Below, piece after piece: positions 1 to 9,210 of a stretch of DNA of 36,631 nucleotides. Numbering within the stretch: position 1 is the first letter of the stretch; the number at the start of each line of letters is the position of its first letter. A model generated the notes under the pieces. The model was not told the origin of the DNA. It saw only the letters and a list, made by a program, of their open reading frames with translations, and ran no database searches. Origin of the DNA: Paracoccaceae bacterium (GTDB taxonomy: Bacteria; Pseudomonadota; Alphaproteobacteria; Rhodobacterales; Rhodobacteraceae). A program made the translations under genes and the position numbers. The stretch is taken from positions 1 to 36,631 of the forward strand of contig CACLGX010000015.1 of the NCBI GenBank assembly GCA_902606585.1, read 5' to 3'.

Positions 1-1328
1 GTTGGCATTATGAGCGATTTGCAAATTTTAAGACAATGCCTTTTCGAGGGTGGGAAAGTGTTACCGTCCCTGGAGCTGTTTCTAGTTGGCTTACATTATC
101 AAAAAGATTTGGCGATCTCCCGTTTGAAACTCTATTTGGACCTGCAATTAAATACGCAAACGAGGGATTTGCAGTCTCGCCTATCATCTCAAAATTATGG
201 AAAATTGGTAGTCAAGAATTAAAAAATGAAATCGGTTTTGCAGAAAACTTTATGCGAAATAACAAAGCTCCCAAAGCAGGTGAAATTTTCATTAATCGAA
301 ATCTTGGCAAATCACTCAAACTAATTGCTGAGACTAAATGCAAAGCTTTTTATGAAGGTGAGCTAGCCGAGGCAATTGAGCGTTGCGCAATCCAAAATAA
401 TGCTGCTCTTAACATATCAGACTTGGGCCAACATAAAAACGAATGGTGCGGAACTATTTCCAAACAATTGTATGATTTTGAACTTCACGAAATTCCACCC
501 AACAGTCAAGGCATAGCCGCCTTAATAGCGCTTGGAATATTACGTTATACCGATATCCATAAGCTATCTTCCGACGACCCATTAGCTATCCATTTGCAAA
601 TTGAAGCCATAAAGCTAAGCTTAGCCGATGTGAATAATTATGTTTCAGATCCTTCAAGTATGAATGATGTTGCCGCTGACAGGCTTTTGCGAGACAGTTA
701 TCTAGAGCAAAGATCTCAACTAATAGATCCCCAAAAGGCAAAGGATTTTAAATCTGGTACACCAACTAATGGTGGAACAGTTTATGTTACAGCAGCTGAT
801 AAGTCGGGGCGCATGATTTCATTTATACAGTCTAATTATGCAGGTTTTGGTTCAGGAATTTGCATTCCTGAAACAGGAATACATTTACAAAATCGTGGAG
901 CAGGTTTTTCATTAAACCCTAAGTCAGCGAATGTTGTGGGGCCTAAAAAAAGACCATTCCATACCATAATTCCAGGATTTTTGATGCGAGATGATCAACC
1001 GAGTATGAGCTTTGGCGTGATGGGCGGGCCTATGCAAGCTCAGGGTCATACACAGTTAATCCTCAGAACTGAGCTTTGGGGACAAGACCCACAGACAGCT
1101 ATTGACGCGCCACGTTGGCGTTTTGATAAAGGAAAACAGGTAGCTGTTGAGGGATCTATGCCAACAAAGATCATAAACACCTTAAGCGATATGGGTCACA
1201 TTATTAAAATAGAGAACTATGAAAATAACTTTGGTTTTGGTGGTGCTCAGATTATAAGAAATTTGGGGAATAAATTTTTTGTTGCCGGTTCAGATCCTCG
1301 TAAGGATGGTCAGGCAGTGGGATATTAA
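1..1328 (+). CDS. ggt: gamma-glutamyltranspeptidase family protein, 5'-truncated by window edge
   Basis: The reading frame is open from the left edge (first full codon at 3-5), so the gene starts outside the window; the ATG at 36 is internal. The family is made as one chain that cuts itself into a large and a small subunit and transfers or hydrolyses gamma-glutamyl groups such as that of glutathione. The visible part holds the end of the large subunit and the whole small subunit. The probable catalytic Thr is codon 777-779, in the motif TNGGTVYVTAAD, followed by SFIQSNYAGFGSGI, the LQNRG motif and GVMGGPMQAQGH, all typical of the family. Thirty-three bases after the stop lies an M24 peptidase gene, and a peptide ABC transporter follows, so the context is peptide or glutathione scavenging. 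A signal peptide cannot be judged because the N-terminus is missing. Confidence 0.9.
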   Translation, partial: WHYERFANFKTMPFRGWESVTVPGAVSSWLTLSKRFGDLPFETLFGPAIKYANEGFAVSPIISKLWKIGSQELKNEIGFAENFMRNNKAPKAGEIFINRNLGKSLKLIAETKCKAFYEGELAEAIERCAIQNNAALNISDLGQHKNEWCGTISKQLYDFELHEIPPNSQGIAALIALGILRYTDIHKLSSDDPLAIHLQIEAIKLSLADVNNYVSDPSSMNDVAADRLLRDSYLEQRSQLIDPQKAKDFKSGTPTNGGTVYVTAADKSGRMISFIQSNYAGFGSGICIPETGIHLQNRGAGFSLNPKSANVVGPKKRPFHTIIPGFLMRDDQPSMSFGVMGGPMQAQGHTQLILRTELWGQDPQTAIDAPRWRFDKGKQVAVEGSMPTKIINTLSDMGHIIKIENYENNFGFGGAQIIRNLGNKFFVAGSDPRKDGQAVGY

Positions 1329-1361
1329 TTCACTAATAAACTTTTTATTTAGAAAGTTATA

Positions 1362-2447
1362 ATGAACAAAATAGATAAATTACGCATAAAAATGAAGGAA
1401 CAAAATGTCGATTTAATTGTTTTGTCACCAGGCGCAAATCTGAATTGGCTTCTTGGAGTAAATCCTCATTCTGATGAGCGTCCACTTTTATTTTTTTTAA
1501 CACATTCCGGTGCAGCATTTTTAATGCCTGAACTTGAAGCCGAGAGCGCGAGGCAACATACTGACATTGAATTTTATAATTGGTCAGATGCATCTGGGCC
1601 TTTAAAAGCCATTGATGAAATACTTTATGATCTCAAAGGTTTCTCTTATAGAAACTTAGTTATTGATGATACTATGCGTGCAGATCATGCAGCTCTCATT
1701 CAAGATAAACTATTAAATTCAAATAGATTATTTACGGCATCAACTATTGGCACGCTAAGAATGCAAAAAGATGCTTCTGAACAAAAGATTTTGCGGGTAA
1801 ATGCACATCAAGCTGATCTGGCATTGGAAAAAGCCTGGGACATAATAAAACCTGGAATAGCAGAAGAAGATATAGCCTCAGTCATACAAAATAGTTTTTC
1901 TAATCAAGGAGCATTACCTCAGTTTTCTATTGTTGCTTCAGGTTCAAACAGTTCCTTCCCCCACCATCAGACAGGATCAAAGAAATTAAAGGAGGGCGAT
2001 GTAATCGTAATTGATCTAGGTGGAAAATTTGAAGGCTATGCATCAGATATAACTCGAATGTCCAGTATTGGATCTCCGCCTAAAGGGTATACTTTAATAC
2101 ATCAAATCGTTGAGGATGCAGTTTGTGCAGCTCTGGCAGTAACCATGCCTGGTCAAATTGCTAAAAATGTAGATAAAGCAGCTCGAGACGTTATTGAAAA
2201 AGCAGGCTTTGGAAAATATTTTGTTCATAGAACTGGCCATGGGTTAGGCAGTGAAATTCATGAGCCACCCTTTATAACATCTACTTCGGAAACTATTTTA
2301 GAGCCAGGAATGGTTTTCTCTATTGAGCCAGGAATTTATATGCCAGACAAATTTGGTGTTAGGTTAGAGGAGATTGTTATATTAGGAGATAATGGACCAG
2401 AGATACTGTCAAAAACTCCACGTGAATTAAAAGTCATACCTTATTGA
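1362..2447 (+). CDS. M24 family Xaa-Pro peptidase (aminopeptidase P/prolidase-like)
   Basis: This is a two-metal peptidase of 361 residues that would release residues next to proline from peptides in the cytoplasm. The N-terminal half (about 1-130) is the creatinase-like non-catalytic domain; the pita-bread catalytic domain follows. All five metal ligands of the family are visible: D218 (VIDLGG), D229 (ASDITR), H293 (TGHGLG), E322 (SIEPGIY) and E336 (VRLEE). No signal peptide is seen. It starts 33 bases after the ggt stop on the same strand and is probably co-transcribed with it; the Shine-Dalgarno is weak. Its stop is 13 bases from the convergent M20 gene. Whether it cuts dipeptides or longer peptides cannot be told from sequence. 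Confidence 0.9.
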   Translation: MNKIDKLRIKMKEQNVDLIVLSPGANLNWLLGVNPHSDERPLLFFLTHSGAAFLMPELEAESARQHTDIEFYNWSDASGPLKAIDEILYDLKGFSYRNLVIDDTMRADHAALIQDKLLNSNRLFTASTIGTLRMQKDASEQKILRVNAHQADLALEKAWDIIKPGIAEEDIASVIQNSFSNQGALPQFSIVASGSNSSFPHHQTGSKKLKEGDVIVIDLGGKFEGYASDITRMSSIGSPPKGYTLIHQIVEDAVCAALAVTMPGQIAKNVDKAARDVIEKAGFGKYFVHRTGHGLGSEIHEPPFITSTSETILEPGMVFSIEPGIYMPDKFGVRLEEIVILGDNGPEILSKTPRELKVIPY

Positions 2448-2460
2448 TAATAAATATTTT

Positions 2461-3840
2461 TTAGACACCTTTTCCCAAATGCCAGTACAAATCAGTCATT
2501 AATAAAAGAGAATTTTTAAGCAATTTAATTGGCACATGTTCGTTTGGAGCATGCTGCGAGCACTCCTTGTATGAATGTGGTATCCAAATTGTTGGAATAT
2601 CCAAAATATCAGTAAAGCAATTATTAGGAAGGGAACCCGCTAAGTTTGGGATAACATGAATTTTATCTCCATGAAATTTTTCCAAAATATGCTCAACTTT
2701 TTCTAACCAAATATTATTCAAATTAGTTCGTGAGGCTTCAAAATTAATAGCGTTTTCCGCAATAATTTCTATATCTTGGAAGCCATGGTGATCAAGATGA
2801 CCTCTTAAATATGAAATCACTTCATTTGCATCCGTTCCAACAACAAATCTCAGCTGACATAACGCTTTTGCTGATGGTTGAATTGCATTTACCGGCACAT
2901 CAATATTACCCGACTTCAGAGCAAGAATAGAAAAAGAGTTCCAACCAAACAGTTTTTCATTTGAAGACAAACCAGGCTCTCCCCAATTTTCATCAATTTC
3001 TAGAGTCTCAGAAATAGTAGTAGGCAATGATTTCAATCTGCGACGAACCTCTTCTGAAAGAGAATTTGGCTTCCAATTTTCAATTAAAATTTTTCCATAT
3101 TTATCTGCAATAGCACTCAATGCATGGGACAGCCTAAGTCCAGGATCTCTTAAAACCCCTCCCCAATTTCCTGAGTGATGAGCGCCTTCACGGTATTTAG
3201 CTTCAAGCTCAAAATTTATTGCTCCTCTCGAACCTAGAAAAACTGTTGGCACATTAACAGCCACCCTTGGCCCATCCGAAGCAATTAACACATCAGAGGC
3301 AAAATAGTCTTTATACTGTTCACACAGTTCAAACAGCCCAGGAGAACCAATTTCTTCACCCATTTCAAAAATAATTTTCAGGTTAAATCCAAGTTTTTTA
3401 CGGGTTTTTAAAACTGAAAGCAGGGCAAGTAAATTTATAAGATGCTGACCCTTGTTATCAGCTACACCTCTACCGTAAATTTTTTCATCAATAATTTTCA
3501 ATTCATTTGGGCTGATACCTTCATTCCACTGCCCCTCTTGCAAGGGGACCGTATCACCATGCCCATATAGCAGGATGGTTTTTAATTCAGATGACTCTAG
3601 TCTAGTCCCAATCAAAAAAGGCGGCCCAGTTTTGACCGGGTTATCAACTATTTCTGTTTGGAGACCCAGTTCCGTTAAAATATCTAAAATGCCATCAGTG
3701 TAGTAGCTGGCTAAGTCATCGGCAGACAAAGCATTTTTACTATCAGTAACAATATTTACCAAACTTCTTAATTTTGAGATAAACTCTCCAGTAGAGAACA
3801 AGTTCTTTGAGTTTTCTATTGCCTGATCAAGTGAAACCAT
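2461..3840 (-). CDS. M20 family metallopeptidase/amidohydrolase
   Basis: A protein of 459 residues of the ArgE/DapE/carboxypeptidase class, which hydrolyses peptide or acyl-amide bonds with two zinc ions. Visible metal and catalytic motifs are HGDTVP (H94, D96), GRGVADNKG with the bridging Asp128, EMGEEIGSPG with the catalytic Glu162 and Glu163, ASDGPR with Asp189, and a C-terminal His in SQHAPNEH. The middle part is the usual dimerisation lid domain. No signal peptide is present, so it is cytoplasmic. It is divergent from the peptide-binding protein gene (108 bases between starts) and convergent with the M24 gene, which suggests that it works on peptides brought in by the adjacent transporter. 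The exact substrate is unknown; the family also includes acetylornithine and succinyl-diaminopimelate deacylases. Confidence 0.88.
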   Translation of the reverse strand: MVSLDQAIENSKNLFSTGEFISKLRSLVNIVTDSKNALSADDLASYYTDGILDILTELGLQTEIVDNPVKTGPPFLIGTRLESSELKTILLYGHGDTVPLQEGQWNEGISPNELKIIDEKIYGRGVADNKGQHLINLLALLSVLKTRKKLGFNLKIIFEMGEEIGSPGLFELCEQYKDYFASDVLIASDGPRVAVNVPTVFLGSRGAINFELEAKYREGAHHSGNWGGVLRDPGLRLSHALSAIADKYGKILIENWKPNSLSEEVRRRLKSLPTTISETLEIDENWGEPGLSSNEKLFGWNSFSILALKSGNIDVPVNAIQPSAKALCQLRFVVGTDANEVISYLRGHLDHHGFQDIEIIAENAINFEASRTNLNNIWLEKVEHILEKFHGDKIHVIPNLAGSLPNNCFTDILDIPTIWIPHSYKECSQHAPNEHVPIKLLKNSLLLMTDLYWHLGKGV

Positions 3841-3948
3841 GAGAAAGCTCTTATTATTAAAATAAAAAGTAAAAATTCATAAAAAAACTATAGACACTAA
3901 AAGTTAACAAGCCTAGCCTCATATGGTGATACTATTTAGGAGGTAGAT

Positions 3949-5511
3949 ATGAATTTTTGCAAAATAGCAAAGCTGTCTTCAGTTGCCTTAATCATGGCAA
4001 CGGCAGCTAATGCTGAAAATGTCTTTCGTTGGACAAGCCAAGGTGATGCATTGACTATGGACCCTCATTCCCAAAATGAGAGCCCAACAATTGCATTCAA
4101 TGGACAAATTTACGAAGCACTCGTTGCTCGTGATATTGAAATGAACCTTGTTCCAGAATTAGCGGAAAGCTGGACGGCTTCACCAGATGGATGGACCTTC
4201 AAGCTGCGTCAAGGAGTGACATTCCATGATGGCGCTGATTTCACAGCAGAAGACGTAGTTTTTTCGTTTAACAGAGCTCTTGAAGAATCCTCAGATTATA
4301 AAGAGCAAGTAAAAACTGTTTCTAGTATAGAAGTCATTGACGACTATACCGTGAAACTGGTTACTGATGGAGCAAATCCAATCCTGCCGAACACGCTTAC
4401 AAATGTGTACATTATGGATAGTGGTTGGGCAAAAGCTAATGGAGTGGAAAAACCACAGGATTTCGCCGCGGAAGAAGAAACATTTTCAGTGCGAAATTCT
4501 AATGGAACTGGGCCGTTCATGCTAATGAGTAGAGCGCCAGAAGAGCTTTCAGTGCTTAATCGTAATCCAAATTGGTGGGGCGACTCTATGTTTCCCGGTA
4601 ACGTTGACCGCATAGAATACAGACCGATTAAAAATGCTGCAACTCGTGTCGCTGCATTACTATCTGGTGAAGTCGATTTTGTATTAGATGCTCCTTTACA
4701 GGATTTAAAACGAATTGAAGCGACAGATGGCCTAACGACAAAAACTGTGGCACAAGTTCGTTCTATATTCTTTGGTATGGATCAAAGTCTTGATGAGTTG
4801 AGAAGTTCAAACATCAAGGGCGCAAACCCATTCAGAGATATAAGAGTTCGAGAAGCTTTCAATCTTGCTATAGATAAAGATGCCATTCAAAGAGTTGTTA
4901 TGGACGGATTATCATTTCCTACTGGTATAATCACACCACCAGGTGTTTTAGGTAATACACCTGAACTCGATAAGCAGTACGGTTTTGATTTAGACAAGGC
5001 CAAAAGTTTAATGGCGGAAGCTGGTTATGGTGATGGGTTTGAAATTCAACTTGATTGCCCTAACAATCGCTACAATAATGACGAAAAAATCTGCCAAGCT
5101 GCGGTTGCAATGTTAGCGAAGATTGGGGTAAAAGTGAACCTAGATGCTATCCCAAAAGCACAGCACTTTCCAAAGATCCAAAAAAGAATTTCTGACTTTT
5201 ATATGTTAGGTTGGGGTGTATCTACATTGGATAGTCACTATGTATTCACTTATCTTTTCGATGGAGAAGGATCATGGAATGGTATTGGCTATAATAACGC
5301 TCGGGTAAATGAAATAACCAAGCTTATTGAAACTGAAACTGATATTCCTAAGCGTACGGCGCTTATAGATGAGGCTTGGCAAATAATTAAAAAGGAAATG
5401 CCATATTTGCCAATTCACCACCAAGTACTCGGCTGGAGCATGAAAGACAATGTCGACGTCCCAATTGCTGCAGACGATCATTTGAGACCGAAATACGTGG
5501 TCTTCAAATAA
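3949..5511 (+). CDS. ABC transporter substrate-binding protein, peptide type (SBP_bac_5)
   Basis: A 520-residue periplasmic binding protein of the DppA/OppA class. The first 22 residues form a signal peptide (basic start, hydrophobic core, ending at TAANA before ENVFRW). The family pattern follows: TMDPHSQ near the mature N-terminus, YEALVARD, LAESWTASPDGWTFKLR and the FHDGADFTAEDVVFS block. The start is fixed by AGGAGG at 3938-3943, five bases from the ATG. It is the first gene of a transporter operon and is followed by a stem-loop (5530-5553) that should make it the most highly expressed member. The neighbouring peptidase genes point to peptides as substrate, but related proteins also bind nickel, haem or glutathione. 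Confidence 0.92.
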   Translation: MNFCKIAKLSSVALIMATAANAENVFRWTSQGDALTMDPHSQNESPTIAFNGQIYEALVARDIEMNLVPELAESWTASPDGWTFKLRQGVTFHDGADFTAEDVVFSFNRALEESSDYKEQVKTVSSIEVIDDYTVKLVTDGANPILPNTLTNVYIMDSGWAKANGVEKPQDFAAEEETFSVRNSNGTGPFMLMSRAPEELSVLNRNPNWWGDSMFPGNVDRIEYRPIKNAATRVAALLSGEVDFVLDAPLQDLKRIEATDGLTTKTVAQVRSIFFGMDQSLDELRSSNIKGANPFRDIRVREAFNLAIDKDAIQRVVMDGLSFPTGIITPPGVLGNTPELDKQYGFDLDKAKSLMAEAGYGDGFEIQLDCPNNRYNNDEKICQAAVAMLAKIGVKVNLDAIPKAQHFPKIQKRISDFYMLGWGVSTLDSHYVFTYLFDGEGSWNGIGYNNARVNEITKLIETETDIPKRTALIDEAWQIIKKEMPYLPIHHQVLGWSMKDNVDVPIAADDHLRPKYVVFK

Positions 5512-5529
5512 AATTATAATAGATAGTAT

Positions 5530-5561
5530 GGGGAGCCATTTCGATGGCCCCCCTGTTTTTT
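5530..5561 (+). terminator. intrinsic terminator or attenuator between binding protein and permease genes
   Basis: GGGGAGCCAT (5530-5539), a TTCG loop (5540-5543) and ATGGCCCCCC (5544-5553) form a 10-bp stem with one mismatch, followed by TGTTTTTT. It lies 18 bases after the binding-protein stop and 10 bases before the permease start. Partial termination or 3' end protection here would give more binding protein than membrane components, a common arrangement. Confidence 0.8.
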
Positions 5562-5571
5562 AGCAGGTTTC

Positions 5572-6543
5572 ATGTTTTACTTTATTCTTAATCGGTTAGC
5601 CCAAGCGATTTTGGTGATGGCAGTTGTGTCAGCCATAAGTTTCTCTTTGTTTAATTTTGTCGGGGATCCAGTAAATAATATGGTTGGTCAAGATGCAACC
5701 AGAGAGCAAAGAATTGAGATTAGGCAACAGCTCGGATTAGATGACCCAATTTTGGTTCAATACCAGAGGTTTATGGTTAATGTCGCACAAGGTGACTTTG
5801 GCCTATCTTACCGAATTAAACAGCCCGTCAGTCAATTGATATTAGAGAAACTGCCAGCGACACTTGAGTTAGTTTTTGCTTCTGCTGTAATTGCTGTATT
5901 CATCGGTATTGTTCTTGGTGTCTTTACGGGTATCCGACGTCATTCATGGGTGAGTAAATTAATAATGAGTGTTAGTCTCATAGGTGTAAGTCTCCCGACC
6001 TTTATTATTGGTATAGGCCTAATTTATCTTTTTGCGGTATATTTGAGGTGGCTTCCCTCTTCTGGTAGAGCTGGCGTAATTGAGCTTGGTGGGTGGAAGA
6101 CATCGCTATTAACTGTCGATGGATGGCGGTCAATTATCTTACCCGCGGTCACATTATCTCTTTTTCAACTTACAATGATATTAAGATTAGTCAGAGCAGA
6201 AATGTTAGAAGTAATGAGATCAGATTATATAAAATTTGCGAGAGCTCGGGGTTTAGCAAACAGGGCTATTCATTTTGGTCATGCTCTGCGCAATACTCTT
6301 GTCCCTGTTATAACAATAATTGGTTTAAATATTGGGGGGCTTATTGCTTATTCAGTAATCACCGAAACAGTTTTCCAGTGGCCAGGAACAGGCTTGATGT
6401 TCATTCAGGCAGTCGATTTCGTCGATGTCCCTATAATGGCAGCCTATTTGATCTTTGTTGCTTTGCTTTTCGTCGTAATAAACCTCATTGTCGATATTCT
6501 TTACTTTGTCGTCGACCCTCGAATACGACGTGGAGGGTCATAG
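5572..6543 (+). CDS. ABC transporter permease, DppB type
   Basis: A 323-residue inner-membrane permease of the dipeptide/oligopeptide family. It has an N-terminal membrane helix (about residues 7-28), the family region after it (QLGLDDPILVQYQRF), then five further hydrophobic helices. The cytoplasmic loop that contacts the ATPase (ARARGLANRAIHFGHALRN, about residues 222-240) carries the conserved Gly. The C-terminus ends with the family's DILYFVVDPRIR. The next gene starts two bases after the stop, so translation is coupled. It pairs with the DppC-type permease to form the channel. Confidence 0.92.
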   Translation: MFYFILNRLAQAILVMAVVSAISFSLFNFVGDPVNNMVGQDATREQRIEIRQQLGLDDPILVQYQRFMVNVAQGDFGLSYRIKQPVSQLILEKLPATLELVFASAVIAVFIGIVLGVFTGIRRHSWVSKLIMSVSLIGVSLPTFIIGIGLIYLFAVYLRWLPSSGRAGVIELGGWKTSLLTVDGWRSIILPAVTLSLFQLTMILRLVRAEMLEVMRSDYIKFARARGLANRAIHFGHALRNTLVPVITIIGLNIGGLIAYSVITETVFQWPGTGLMFIQAVDFVDVPIMAAYLIFVALLFVVINLIVDILYFVVDPRIRRGGS

Positions 6544-6544
6544 C

Positions 6545-7477
6545 TTGGCTAAAACCGATCAATCAAAATCTCGTTGGCAGCGATTTTTAGATAATGATAT
6601 TGTTTATTCTTTTTTTACGACACCTGGAGCTATTATTGCCGCAACAATCACTTTCGTAGCCATTACTGCAGCCTTTGCGGCACCTTTAATTGCTCCATAT
6701 AATCCGTTTGATCCGGCCCAGATTTCTTTATGGGATGGGAAACTTCCTCCGGCCTGGTCAGATGGAGGGTCGTCAGCATACCTTCTTGGAACAGACAACC
6801 AAGGACGTGACATGCTTTCGACCATTCTTTACGGTGGGCGCATTTCAATTCTTGTTGGCATAGCAGCCGTTTTTTTGGGCATGTTACTAGGAGTAACCTT
6901 AGGTGTAATTTCGGGATATTTCGGTGGCTTAACAGATACAATAATCATGCGAATAGCAGATGTACAGCTTACTATCCCTGGGATTTTAGTTGCGATACTC
7001 ATTAATGGAATTGGTAGAGCCGCCCTGCCCCTAGAGCTGCGTGAAGAGTTTGCAATTTATGTTGTGATTGTTGCTATTGGACTTACCGATTGGCCTCAGT
7101 TTGCACGAGTTGCAAGAGGCGCCACACTCGTAGAGGCTGAAAAGGAATATGTCCAAGCCGCCAAACTCATTGGATTACCAAAATTTACAATCATTCTGCG
7201 ACATATTTTACCAAATACACTTCGCCCTGTCCTTGTTATAGCAACTATTGGTCTAGCCCTTGCGATAATTGCCGAGGCAACCTTAAGCTTTCTTGGTCAG
7301 GGTATACCGCCGACCACACCTTCTTTGGGCACTCTTATTAGAGTTGGAAATGAATTTCTCTTCTCTGGCCTTTGGTGGATTACTTTTTTTCCAGCCATTG
7401 CTCTGATAATACTAGTATTTTCTGTAAATTTACTGGGAGATTGGATGCGTGATGCACTTAATCCAAAGTTACGATGA
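6545..7477 (+). CDS. ABC transporter permease, DppC type
   Basis: A 310-residue permease. The start is placed at TTG 6545: GGAGGG at 6532-6537 lies seven bases upstream, and the N-terminus then matches the family's length and its short cytoplasmic lead before the first membrane helix; longer in-frame starts lie inside the upstream gene. The DppC features are visible: LIAPYNPFDP after the first helix, LGTDNQGRDMLSTILYGGR, and the ATPase-contact loop QAAKLIGLPKFTIILRHILP. The last helix ends at NLLGDWMRDALNPKLR. The stop overlaps the next gene's start by four bases (ATGA), so this is one operon. It forms the translocation pore with the DppB-type protein. Confidence 0.92.
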   Translation: MAKTDQSKSRWQRFLDNDIVYSFFTTPGAIIAATITFVAITAAFAAPLIAPYNPFDPAQISLWDGKLPPAWSDGGSSAYLLGTDNQGRDMLSTILYGGRISILVGIAAVFLGMLLGVTLGVISGYFGGLTDTIIMRIADVQLTIPGILVAILINGIGRAALPLELREEFAIYVVIVAIGLTDWPQFARVARGATLVEAEKEYVQAAKLIGLPKFTIILRHILPNTLRPVLVIATIGLALAIIAEATLSFLGQGIPPTTPSLGTLIRVGNEFLFSGLWWITFFPAIALIILVFSVNLLGDWMRDALNPKLR

Positions 7478-9177
7478 CCAATCTTCTTGAAATTAATAAC
7501 CTAAGTGTAGATTTTCCTTCTCGTAGAGGGCAAGTCGCAGCTGTTAATAAGGTTTCAATTGAAGTCGCTAAGGGTGAAGTCCTAGGTTTGGTTGGTGAAA
7601 GCGGTGCTGGAAAGTCAACTGTAGGCAACTCAATTATCAACCTTTTAGAACCCCCTGGTTATATTTCAGGTGGAGAAATTATTTTTAACGGAAATCGAAT
7701 AGATCAATTGTCTAACGAGGAAATGAGAAAGATAAGAGGGGCAAAAATAGGTACTATTTTTCAAGATCCTCAAACCTCGTTAAACCCGCTGATGACCATT
7801 GGTAAACAGTTATCTGAGACACTTATAGAAACTTTGAAAATTTCTGGGTCTTCCGCTCGAGAAAAATCGATTGAGCTACTTGATTCAGTCGGTATTCCCA
7901 ATCCAGAACCACGGTTAGACGCCTACCCACATCAGTTTTCAGGTGGCATGCGCCAACGTGTTGTTATTGCTTTGGCATTGGCTGGTGACCCTGATTTAAT
8001 CATTGCTGACGAACCCACTACTGCTCTCGATGTATCGATCCAGAAGCAGATTTTGGATTTAATAAAATCACTATGCAAGCAGCGCAATTTAGGTGTTATT
8101 ATCGTAACTCACGATATAGGTGTTATAGCCGAAATCGCTGACCGTGTTGCAGTAATGTACAATGGTCAATTGGTGGAACAGGGAAAAGTTGAACAAGTTC
8201 TCCAAAAACCGAAACATGACTATACGAAAAGTTTAATATCCGCAGTACCCAGTGGTGACCAAAAGCTTCATCGCTTTACTGTTGTTGACTATATCGATGG
8301 ATCAGAAGAAAAAGTCACGCTAGAAAATGTAAGCGAACACTGGCTTTCGAAAAATAAATCATCTGAAACCCATGGCACAGCTGTTTCAGTAAAAAACTTA
8401 TCAATTGAATTTGCTATTCGGCAGGCTTTATTTCGTAAAAATCGTATTTCGTTGAAAGCTGTGGATGATGTGTCAATCGAGATACAAACCGGCGAAAGTT
8501 TTGGACTGGTTGGGGAAAGTGGGTCTGGTAAAAGTACTCTCGCCCGTCTAATTGCGGGATTATATACGCCAAAATCAGGTGATATAACTATATTTGGCCA
8601 TAATGTTTTGCAGAAAACTCAAAAAACAAAAACTTCTTTAATTAGAAGAAAAATGCAAATGATTTTCCAGGATCCTTACTCTTCTTTAAATTCAAGAATG
8701 ACCGTTGAGGATATAATTTCCGAACCAATCCGTTTTCATGGATCGACCGAGAATTCAAGTGAAACATTAAAAGTCGTTCGAGATTTAATCTCTTTTGTTG
8801 GCATGCCTAGCACTTCACTGAAAAAATACCCACATGAATTTTCTGGTGGTCAACGACAAAGAATTTCTATTGCTAGAGCACTTGCATCAAGACCCGAAAT
8901 TCTTATTTGTGATGAACCAACTTCAGCATTAGACGTTTCAGTTCAAGCTAACATATTAAATTTATTAAAAGATTTGCAGGAAGAACTAAGTCTTACCATG
9001 CTATTCATTTCTCACGATTTACCAGTAATCAGGCAAATGTGTGATCGGGTTGCTGTGATGCAAAATGGTAAAATTTGTGAAATTGCGGAGACAGATAAGT
9101 TATTTGACCACCCAGAGCACGATTATAGCAAACACCTTTTGGGCTTAATGCCTAGAATGGATTTATTTAGGCTTTAA
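7474..9177 (+). CDS. peptide ABC transporter ATPase with two nucleotide-binding domains (DppD-DppF fusion type)
   Basis: A 567-residue protein joining the two ATPases of a peptide transporter in one chain. Domain 1 (about 1-260) has Walker A GESGAGKST at 42-50, the signature FSGGMRQR at 155-162, Walker B LIIADEPT around 175-182 and the switch His in VTHD at 211-214. A linker of about 45 residues follows. Domain 2 (about 305-567) has Walker A GESGSGKST near 347-355, FSGGQRQR, LICDEPTS and ISHD. Both sites look intact. The ATG overlaps the permease stop. Each half keeps the short family C-terminal extension (HDYTKSLISAVP and HDYSKHLLGLMP). Fused forms are common in Alphaproteobacteria; the protein powers the transporter from the cytoplasmic face. 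Confidence 0.93.
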   Translation: MTNLLEINNLSVDFPSRRGQVAAVNKVSIEVAKGEVLGLVGESGAGKSTVGNSIINLLEPPGYISGGEIIFNGNRIDQLSNEEMRKIRGAKIGTIFQDPQTSLNPLMTIGKQLSETLIETLKISGSSAREKSIELLDSVGIPNPEPRLDAYPHQFSGGMRQRVVIALALAGDPDLIIADEPTTALDVSIQKQILDLIKSLCKQRNLGVIIVTHDIGVIAEIADRVAVMYNGQLVEQGKVEQVLQKPKHDYTKSLISAVPSGDQKLHRFTVVDYIDGSEEKVTLENVSEHWLSKNKSSETHGTAVSVKNLSIEFAIRQALFRKNRISLKAVDDVSIEIQTGESFGLVGESGSGKSTLARLIAGLYTPKSGDITIFGHNVLQKTQKTKTSLIRRKMQMIFQDPYSSLNSRMTVEDIISEPIRFHGSTENSSETLKVVRDLISFVGMPSTSLKKYPHEFSGGQRQRISIARALASRPEILICDEPTSALDVSVQANILNLLKDLQEELSLTMLFISHDLPVIRQMCDRVAVMQNGKICEIAETDKLFDHPEHDYSKHLLGLMPRMDLFRL

Positions 9178-9210
9178 GCATAATCGTTTCATTTTTTTGA
9201 GCTTATCAAA

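Noticed and set aside
3904-3933. TTAACA/GATACT as promoter of the peptide-binding protein gene
   Set aside because: The implied transcription start would fall inside the Shine-Dalgarno site, so the real promoter must be further upstream.
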